A stretch of 64,000 nucleotides of DNA, taken from assembly GCA_036523395.1 (NCBI GenBank), contig DATDEH010000044.1, positions 1 through 64,000 of the forward strand, written 5' to 3'. The stretch's first letter is position 1. Each line of letters starts with the position of its first letter. Source of the stretch: Candidatus Limnocylindria bacterium. GTDB lineage: Bacteria; Chloroflexota; Limnocylindria; P2-11E. The position numbers were made by a program, and so were the translations under genes. The notes beneath the pieces were generated by a model. The model made no database searches. It was not told the DNA's origin and saw only the letters and a program-made list of their open reading frames with translations. This document shows, one piece after another, positions 58,501 through 64,000 of this stretch.

Positions 58501-61500
58501 CCGTGGTCGACCCCGACAGCCGCTTCCGTGTCACCAACACCTACAACACTGAAGGGCGTCTCGCGACGCAGAAGGACGGCGTCGGCAACACCAGCAGCTT
58601 CACGTATGGCAACCAGATCACGATGGTCACCGATCCGCGCGGTCACCTCACCACGCAGCTGTTCGATCCGCGTTGGCGACTCAACAGCCAGTCCGAGGTC
58701 GTCAACCTCGAGAACTACCTGTTGCAGTACTTCTATGAAGATGCGTGGGAGAACCTGACTCGCACCATCGACCGCAACGGCAACGAGACCATCTTCGAAT
58801 ACGACGCCCGCGGCAACGTCATCACCAAGACCGATCCGCCCGTGCCGCCCGACCCGGCGACCGTTACGCACTATGAGTACGACACCAAGAACAACCTCAC
58901 ACGCATTCTCGACGCGCGCGGCTTCGAGACGATCAATACCTACAACTCCGTGACCAACGTGAAGGAGTCCACCAAGCAGCAGATCGCCACCGGACCCGCG
59001 ACGTACGCGCTCACCAAGTGGCAGTACCTCGACGGCGCCAACCCGGGGCTGCCGACCAAGATCATCTCGCCCCGCGGCAACACCGATCCGCTCAACCCGA
59101 ACTACACCTACTCGCAGACGGTGGTCTACGACGGTCAGGGCAACCTCTCCACACGCACCGACGCGGACGGCAACCTCACCCGCTTCTGTTACGACAGCGT
59201 GAGCCGGCAGACTTCGATGATCGATCCGGATGGCAGTGCGGCCTGCGGCGTGTCGTCCCCGCACACCTGGATCACGACCTACGACCCGAACGACCGGGTG
59301 ACGGAGAACAAGGATCCGCTGACCCACAGCGCGTTCACTGGGTATGACGGCGCGGGCAACCGTACCAGCGCGACCGATCGCAATGGCAACATCACGACCT
59401 ATGCGTACGACGGCGCGGCGCGGCTGCTGAACGTGAAGCAGAAGCCCGATCCGGTGGCGCAGCCGAGCCTCGTGTACACGACCACCGTTACGCAGCGCGA
59501 TGCAAACAGCAACGCCACGCAGGTGACGCAGGACCAGCAGGGTGCTGGTGGCGCGAACACGATCGTGACCGACTACGGCTACGACGAGATCGACCGCCTC
59601 ACCAGTGCGACCACGCATCCGACGGCGGTGCTCAACCTGACCACCAGCTACGTCTTCGACCACAACGGCAACACGACGCGGCGGACGACTGCCGACACGG
59701 TCCAGACCAACTACCAATATGACGCGCTCAATCGGTTGAAGCAGGTATCGGCGACCGGTCTCTCGACGATCACCTACAGCTACGACGAGCTCAGCCACCG
59801 CAAGCAGATGATCGATGGCACCGGAACCTCGACCTACACATACGACGGTCTCGGTCGCCTGAAGACCGCGAACCAGCCCAACGGCAACCTCGCCTACGAC
59901 TATGACCTGGACTCCAACCGCACGCTTCTGACGTATCCGACGGTCGGCAGCGTGACCTACGCCTTCGGTCCCGCCGGCCGTCTGTCGACCGTCACCGACT
60001 GGGCCAGCCGCGCCTCGAGCTACACCTACTACCCCTCGGGTCTCGCGCACACCGTCACGCTGCCGAGCTCGCTCGGCGGCCTCACCACGACGTACGGCTA
60101 CGACAACGCCCAGCGCCTCACCAGTCTGGAGAACGCGACCGCCGGCGGCACGATCACCAGCGACACCTACACCCTCGATAGCGAGGGCAACCGCACCGCC
60201 ATCGACGAGCTCATGCCGCCGGTCGTGTTCGCCTCGGCCAAGATCAACACCGACGCCGGCACCGCGGTGCAGGACCATCCCGCGATCGCGGTGGGCAGCG
60301 AGCAGCCCAACCCCGCCAGCTACCTGATCTGGGACGACCAGCGCGACGGCGCGACGAACTCGAACATCTACTTCTCGCGCCGCGATCCCGTCACCGGCGT
60401 CTGGAGCGCGAACGTGAAGGTCAACACCGACACTGGCACGCGCAATCAGGCCAACCCGGCGATCGCGACGGACAGCAGCAGTAATGCCTACGCGGTGTGG
60501 GACGACTTCCGCGACGGCACGAACAACCAGAACATCTACTACTCCAAGCGCTCGGCCGGCACCGGCACGTGGTCGACGCCGAACCTCAAGGTCAACGACG
60601 GCACCGGGAACACCAACGAGCGCAACCCGCGCATCGCGGGAACGGCCGCAGGGATCGAGACCGCGGTGTGGGTCGACCTGCGCTCCAGCCAGAACAACAT
60701 CTACTCCAGCCAGCTGCCGGCCGGCGGCAGCGCCTGGCCCGCGAACAAGAAGATCACCGACAACACTGCCGCGCTCAAGGACTTCCCCGATGTCGCCGTC
60801 GACAGCGCCAACACCGCCTATGCCGTGTGGCAGGACTCGCGCAACGGGAATGTCGATGTCTTCTTCTCCAGCCTGACGAACGGCGGCGCCAACTGGGCCG
60901 CCAACGTGAAGATCTCCGACGACCCGGGCACCGCCGCGCAGACCAAGCCGCGCATCGGCGTGGACTCGACGGGGAATCTCACGGCGGCCTGGATCGACGC
61001 CCGCACCAGCCCGGCCCACGTGCGCGTCGCACGCAAGCCCGTTGCGGGGGCGTGGTCCGCCTCGATCGACATCACGCCCACCCCCGCCAACGTGCAGTCA
61101 CTCGCCCTCAGCGTCCGTCCCGACGGATTTGCCTGGGCGGTCTGGGGTGACACGCGAGCTGGTGCATCCAACCAGGACATCTGGGGCTCTCGATACGACC
61201 CCTCGCTGAACACCTGGAGCGCACCGGTCCGTCTCGACGACGATCCCGGTACCAGCGCCAATCAGCTGAACCCGACCGTGGCCTTCGGCCCGGCCGAGGT
61301 GATGCTCTCCTGGAGAGACAACCGCCTCTCCGCCAACGGCGACACCCAGGCCCGCCGCATTCAGGTCATCGCCGGCATGGCCGACCACTTCGCGCTCTCC
61401 TATGACGGGCTCAACCGGCTCAAGGGCGTCGTCGGCCCGGTCGCCGAATCCTTCGCGCTCGACGGCCCCTCCAACGTGACCAGCCGCAGCGGCACGACCG

Positions 61501-62675
61501 AGAGCTATGACAAGTCCAACCGCCTCACCGACGACGGCAGTACGCACAACGTCTGGTCGGACGCCGACCGCCTCACTACCCGCGGCACCGACACCTTCGG
61601 CTACGACGCGCTGGACCGCATGACCTCATCCAACGTCAGCGGCAGTCCCCGAACGTATGCGTACAACGGGGACGGACTTCTGCAGAGCCGCACAGGATCC
61701 GGCGCGACAACGTTCCTTTGGGAACCTCTTACCTCGCCGAGTCGCCTGCTAAGACAAGGCTCCGACAACATCGTGTACGGGTTCGGCGCGCTCTACATTG
61801 TGAAGAGCGATGGAACGACGCTCACGCTCGCGCGCGACGCATCGAAGAATGTGCGCGCGGAGCTCAACGGCGGTGGATCAGTAACCGCGGCCTTCCGCTA
61901 CCGCTCGTACGGTCAGGTCAGCCAGAGCACGACCGCGTCACCAACGTACCTTGGCATGGCGTCGCAGCTGATCGATCCGTCGGGCCTCTACTACATGCGC
62001 GCACGTTGGTACGACGCGTCGGTGGGTCGATTCCTCACGCACGACGCCGTACGTGGCAGCGCCGACAGCCCCGCATCCCTCAATGGCTACAACTACGCGA
62101 ACGCAAATCCAGGTCTGCTGAGTGACCCGAGCGGGCTCGCTGCGACGGCTGGTGACGACGCCGGGTGCGGGGACCTGTGCCCCGGTGATGACACTAGTCC
62201 TTGGCAGCTCGGATGGGAGTGGCTGACTGGAACCGGACCACGCGAGCACAACTTCACGGACGGAGACGCTTTCACGGAGTTGCTCCGGGGTAGCGATTAC
62301 ATACAGCAACTCACGAAAGCAGTAGGAAGTGGGGCGCTTCCCGACAGCGGTCCCGTCGTGTACAGCCTCGGTGGCATCGATGGTGCCGCCAAGTACGCAA
62401 GGGACTACTCGACGGTGGTCACTGGTGGTCGGACGGGAAACCTAGCAGTCACGTATCTCGGCTCGTATACGGGCAGCTATTCCGTTACGAATGGGATTCT
62501 CGAGATACGGATTAGCAATGAGTCGACCATCGCATCAGCGACTCATCCACCCGTGATTGGGTACACCGACTGGTGGCAAGACGCGATTGGCAATCCACTC
62601 AATCAGGCCTTCGCGAGCGGACCGATGTCAAAGACTAGCCAACAGATCGTGCTGCATCAATTGCTCCATCGTTAG
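55575..62675 (+). CDS. Giant RHS/YD-repeat protein with discoidin and BNR-like modules and variable C-terminus
   Basis: 2,366 residues from ATG 55575 (AGGAGGGGG upstream). Two hydrophobic segments are at the N-terminus. A sialidase-like block runs to about residue 430, then the RHS opening (GRRDIPTGIG) and a DUF6531-type region. Two tandem F5/8-type-C (discoidin) domains lie at about 595-743 and 758-905. YD repeats span 912-1541. A second BNR-like block (1550-1930, repeats of AYAVWDDFRDGTNNQNIYYS) interrupts them. The RHS core ends YYMRARWYDASVGRFLTHD ... PDG-type (LLSDPSGLAA). The last 180 residues are a unique C-terminal domain, as in polymorphic toxins. Two lipoprotein genes follow. Confidence 0.88.
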   Translation: MFGAAVFVYVFVLAAISIGIVLKPLGASRHWRPAKLRVRVLVGFALFLVLLPIVAPAFPSAPLPWLFPGIAQAAETVNSPQYIAPAIMPNGQVGMVFKNDAGAGVVEIRFKRYFVEWGMDPSVQLSTATPNYPQLASFQGKTIAAYVDDRGGPNQFRLLFRVSTDNGATWGSEYAPFGAETFDSGNSAPLLITSRDGSTLYFFHCCVSSLPQYRSTTDPALVTWTSSAPAGDASIRPVSNNNCGNAAAECYRAHTFEFTETATAGQWVYITKSDSGWGQSGRGTQVGTLGGAWSAQVDHGGSGGLSGGGESRATAFLDRGGNVIYVRAGERGDYLYYKKSTDGGFTWGPGISAYTNALDIYTVGSPVGLYDPNYTRGEYVWYAGFGGVGAGNSQNAVRVIPLWPGAAPYQETGSVRLFGSLGGDYDFGAAYPYTFGRRDIPTGIGAYKTSAEDLAIPGRLLNLSFTRAYSSADTEIGLMGPAWTHSFNWALTDAGSFVQVRRGDGRRDSFTKNPDTSYAPPPNVFDVLTKNGDSTFTLTLKNQTQYEFSTAGKLTRIHEPAGNQILLNYINGKLGSVTDTVGRLTTLNYSSGHNLAMGKTYTESVAPHPNYPDNNNSELTDGTIASGTSFYDSGWQGHLGIGSLDVTIDLGSSQSLDLFRSYYYDDPGSGIYRPASVEILTSPDNLSYTTRGTTLAAGALNDSGRLWRYDLAVSPVSARYVRFRVTAGGTWLFSSEMSTYLAGADPIAAAAGTNSGQTKTYVTSVAASASFPDTGGTELTDGNLGNPDSYTADASWQGHQNLGATPLDVTVDLGAAQRVGVVRSYHFNCPGCGVFRPAKIEMLTSTDNSLYTSRGYTVADAAVNDAGSRWRYEFDLSGVSARWVRFRITTGGEWLFSSEVQVFAEGAGPITLPLSYSDRLTSVVDPSTPGRKVSYGYDQTGRLTRFVDKIGNTAGQDPVLHSWHYAYDGPSQHITTVVDPDSRFRVTNTYNTEGRLATQKDGVGNTSSFTYGNQITMVTDPRGHLTTQLFDPRWRLNSQSEVVNLENYLLQYFYEDAWENLTRTIDRNGNETIFEYDARGNVITKTDPPVPPDPATVTHYEYDTKNNLTRILDARGFETINTYNSVTNVKESTKQQIATGPATYALTKWQYLDGANPGLPTKIISPRGNTDPLNPNYTYSQTVVYDGQGNLSTRTDADGNLTRFCYDSVSRQTSMIDPDGSAACGVSSPHTWITTYDPNDRVTENKDPLTHSAFTGYDGAGNRTSATDRNGNITTYAYDGAARLLNVKQKPDPVAQPSLVYTTTVTQRDANSNATQVTQDQQGAGGANTIVTDYGYDEIDRLTSATTHPTAVLNLTTSYVFDHNGNTTRRTTADTVQTNYQYDALNRLKQVSATGLSTITYSYDELSHRKQMIDGTGTSTYTYDGLGRLKTANQPNGNLAYDYDLDSNRTLLTYPTVGSVTYAFGPAGRLSTVTDWASRASSYTYYPSGLAHTVTLPSSLGGLTTTYGYDNAQRLTSLENATAGGTITSDTYTLDSEGNRTAIDELMPPVVFASAKINTDAGTAVQDHPAIAVGSEQPNPASYLIWDDQRDGATNSNIYFSRRDPVTGVWSANVKVNTDTGTRNQANPAIATDSSSNAYAVWDDFRDGTNNQNIYYSKRSAGTGTWSTPNLKVNDGTGNTNERNPRIAGTAAGIETAVWVDLRSSQNNIYSSQLPAGGSAWPANKKITDNTAALKDFPDVAVDSANTAYAVWQDSRNGNVDVFFSSLTNGGANWAANVKISDDPGTAAQTKPRIGVDSTGNLTAAWIDARTSPAHVRVARKPVAGAWSASIDITPTPANVQSLALSVRPDGFAWAVWGDTRAGASNQDIWGSRYDPSLNTWSAPVRLDDDPGTSANQLNPTVAFGPAEVMLSWRDNRLSANGDTQARRIQVIAGMADHFALSYDGLNRLKGVVGPVAESFALDGPSNVTSRSGTTESYDKSNRLTDDGSTHNVWSDADRLTTRGTDTFGYDALDRMTSSNVSGSPRTYAYNGDGLLQSRTGSGATTFLWEPLTSPSRLLRQGSDNIVYGFGALYIVKSDGTTLTLARDASKNVRAELNGGGSVTAAFRYRSYGQVSQSTTASPTYLGMASQLIDPSGLYYMRARWYDASVGRFLTHDAVRGSADSPASLNGYNYANANPGLLSDPSGLAATAGDDAGCGDLCPGDDTSPWQLGWEWLTGTGPREHNFTDGDAFTELLRGSDYIQQLTKAVGSGALPDSGPVVYSLGGIDGAAKYARDYSTVVTGGRTGNLAVTYLGSYTGSYSVTNGILEIRISNESTIASATHPPVIGYTDWWQDAIGNPLNQAFASGPMSKTSQQIVLHQLLHR

Positions 62676-62685
62676 GCGCGTGAGC

Positions 62686-63123
62686 ATGTTTGGGCTGGGC
62701 GAGGGCGGGCGACGCGTGTTGCTCGTCCTTGCTGCGGCTCTTCTTTCGGTCGGCTGCGCGAAGCCCACGCAAGCCGATCTTGTGGGGCGCTGGGCATTGA
62801 CGGATGTATCGCGCCAGTACCTGCCGGCTAACTTGCGCACTGCCGCAGGGCAGGTCGATCTCGTGGCTGACGGAACATTTACAGCCGTGGGGCTCCCGGA
62901 CATGCGAATCGAATCCTCCGGTCGGATCATTTCGACTCGGGACGGTCGCGGTACGTGGAAGATCCTGACGCTCGGTGGGACCGACAGAGTGGAACTGGTG
63001 TTCGCGGATGGCCGCGGTTCAGAGCTGCAAATTTCGACATCGATCTCGTCGGGGCCGACGTTGTACTACTTCCTCACCGACCCCGATTCGGGACAACGCC
63101 TTGAGTTTGTGCGGCGGCCTTGA
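62686..63123 (+). CDS. Small lipoprotein, candidate immunity protein
   Basis: 145 residues from ATG 62686 (or GTG 62680). The signal peptide ends in a lipobox (LLSVGC). The remainder is a beta-rich lipocalin-like fold (DLVGRWALTD ... GRGTWKILTLGGTDRVELVF). It starts 10 bases after the RHS stop, the usual place for an immunity gene, but small lipoproteins of this kind also occur on their own. Function inferred from position only. Confidence 0.6.
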   Translation: MFGLGEGGRRVLLVLAAALLSVGCAKPTQADLVGRWALTDVSRQYLPANLRTAAGQVDLVADGTFTAVGLPDMRIESSGRIISTRDGRGTWKILTLGGTDRVELVFADGRGSELQISTSISSGPTLYYFLTDPDSGQRLEFVRRP

Positions 63124-63181
63124 GGAGGCTGTGTCGGCGAGCAGTGAAGTTGCCCCGCTTTCGTGGAGCGTTGAACACTAG

Positions 63182-63409
63182 GTGATCGCAGCCCTATGGA
63201 TGCGGCGTTCCCTCTACGGGGAGTCAATACTCTTTCGCAAGGGGATGTTCACGCCGCAGAGTGTCCTCAATGCGGGTCTGAATGCCGACCGCATGGTTGC
63301 CAATGCCTTCGGTCGCGCGATAGTCGAGACACTCGGAGTTATGGCGGGTGCATTCCGCACGGGAAGTGAACCGGACCAACATTGGGATGGTCTCTATTTC
63401 ACACAGTAA
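63182..63409 (+). CDS. Small hypothetical protein
   Basis: 75 residues from GTG 63182. No signal peptide or motif is recognisable; the sequence (FTPQSVLNAGLNADRMVANA, FRTGSEPDQHWDGLYFTQ) could be a displaced RHS tail or an immunity protein fragment. It ends 10 bases before the large hairpin at 63420-63468. Confidence 0.4.
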   Translation: MIAALWMRRSLYGESILFRKGMFTPQSVLNAGLNADRMVANAFGRAIVETLGVMAGAFRTGSEPDQHWDGLYFTQ

Positions 63410-63419
63410 CGACTCTTCG

Positions 63420-63468
63420 GTGGCGGGCTTGGTACGCGACACGATTGCGCGTCACCCAAGCCCGCCAC
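63420..63468. repeat. Large hairpin between small genes
   Basis: GTGGCGGGCTTGG (63420-63432) pairs perfectly with CCAAGCCCGCCAC (63456-63468), and ACGCG/CGCGT adds an inner 5-bp stem. There is no T-run, so it may be a processing or transcript-end structure that works without one. Confidence 0.7.
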
Positions 63469-63543
63469 GCGGGATCGGCTTCAAAGTCGTTCTAGGTGCC
63501 GACTGTTCCTGAGCTACGAGCGCTTCAAACAGCGGATGAGCCC

Positions 63544-63888
63544 GTGACGAGGGTCCTGTGCGTGTGCATCGTCGCCGTCTCGCTGGTCGCGTGCGGCTTT
63601 CGTCTGGGCGACCTGAGCCATAGCGTCATCTACGAAAATGCGACCGACGGCCGCGTGACCGTATACCCATTCGGTCGCGAATACCCGGGGGTGAAACGGG
63701 TACTCGATCCGGGCGCGTCTCAGAAAGACAACTTGCTGATCAAGGACGAGCGCCCGGAGACTTGGGTCGCCACCATCGAGGCAGTCGACGAGTCGGGAAC
63801 GTTCATCTTTTGCCACCGCTACACGAACCGCGAGCTCGCGCAGCTTGCGAATCGCGTGGTCGTCAAGAAAGGGGACATCACGTGTTGA
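63544..63888 (+). CDS. Small lipoprotein
   Basis: 114 residues from GTG 63544, chosen because the signal peptide starts there. A hydrophobic stretch (VLCVCIVAVSLVACG) ends in a lipobox (LVAC). The mature part is a small beta-sandwich (SVIYENATDGRVTVYPFGRE). Three Cys are in the mature part counting the lipidated one. No family recognised. Position downstream of the RHS gene makes an immunity or accessory role possible. The last 112 bases of the window after it hold no gene I can support. Confidence 0.6.
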   Translation: MTRVLCVCIVAVSLVACGFRLGDLSHSVIYENATDGRVTVYPFGREYPGVKRVLDPGASQKDNLLIKDERPETWVATIEAVDESGTFIFCHRYTNRELAQLANRVVVKKGDITC

Positions 63889-64000
63889 CGTGTGATCCAC
63901 CACCGCGGGCATCAGTCAACGACCCAACCACCGCGTCTCGGCGAACTGGCCCGAACACGCGGGGCACGTCTCACCCCGCGGCGTTCTGTCGTCCTTCTTC

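Noticed and set aside
58266-61019. 917-codon open frame on the minus strand inside the RHS gene
   Set aside because: Its Val/Arg/Gly/Asp-rich sequence has no motif and mirrors the repeats of the RHS protein on the other strand.

Overview
The window is about 64 kb of GC-rich bacterial chromosome. Several things point to a Chloroflexota-type lineage (Limnocylindria-like), although no 16S or other taxonomic marker is present. leuS is controlled by a transcription-attenuation T-box. parAB sits beside gyrBA. The rod-shape genes mreD-mrdA-rodA form one operon. GTG and TTG starts and 1-4 base stop/start overlaps are frequent. The taxonomic call is an inference.

Layout. 1-8.6 kb is ordinary metabolism and transport: an alpha/beta hydrolase cut by the window edge, a CzcO-like flavoprotein, a GNAT acetyltransferase, a lipase-maturation-factor-like membrane protein, an EamA transporter, a zinc-ribbon protein, MarR with a DHA2-type exporter, and SmpB. 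8.6-19.5 kb is a minus-strand block of cell-division and chromosome genes: ftsE-ftsX with an M23 murein hydrolase, gyrA carrying a mini-intein, a hotdog thioesterase, gyrB, parB, parA and a parS-like site. 19.7-31 kb is plus-strand: an AI-2E-type permease, mreD-mrdA-rodA, a T-box-controlled leuS, comEA-comEC. 31-38 kb is a minus-strand operon of a MauE-like protein and two very large surface-type proteins. From about 38 kb the content is accessory. It holds gene fragments and frameshifts, an HD phosphohydrolase facing a small winged-helix-type gene, and a four-gene redox/carotenoid-like operon. It also holds a JmjC-type oxygenase fused onto a truncated metallo-beta-lactamase gene, a tyrosinase/MNIO (DUF692) cluster with a small Cys-containing candidate precursor, and a 2,366-residue RHS/YD-repeat protein followed by small lipoproteins.

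Three observations deserve most attention. (1) The leuS T-box leader is complete: Stem I with a CUC specifier, the antiterminator and an intrinsic terminator. A full tRNA-Ala(GGC) gene lies between Stem I and the antiterminator, enclosed by its own 10-bp flanking stem. (2) The AhpD/CMD-family gene at 42.6 kb has an in-frame TGA exactly where the second Cys of the CxxC motif belongs. A hairpin with a bacterial-SECIS-like loop follows, which suggests a selenoprotein. That gene leads a tightly overlapping operon with a HemW-like radical SAM protein, a lycopene-cyclase-like membrane protein, and a carotenoid-desaturase-like flavoprotein that contains a Rieske centre and a His-rich membrane domain. 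(3) A DUF692/MNIO enzyme, its partner, an 83-residue protein with a CxxC motif, a MelC1-like tyrosinase chaperone and a tyrosinase form one minus-strand cluster that looks like an undescribed peptide-modification system.

A 63-bp near-perfect inverted repeat (38,308-38,370 and 50,739-50,801) brackets about 12.4 kb of this accessory segment. One copy is the 3' end of the JmjC gene, so the region has been rearranged.
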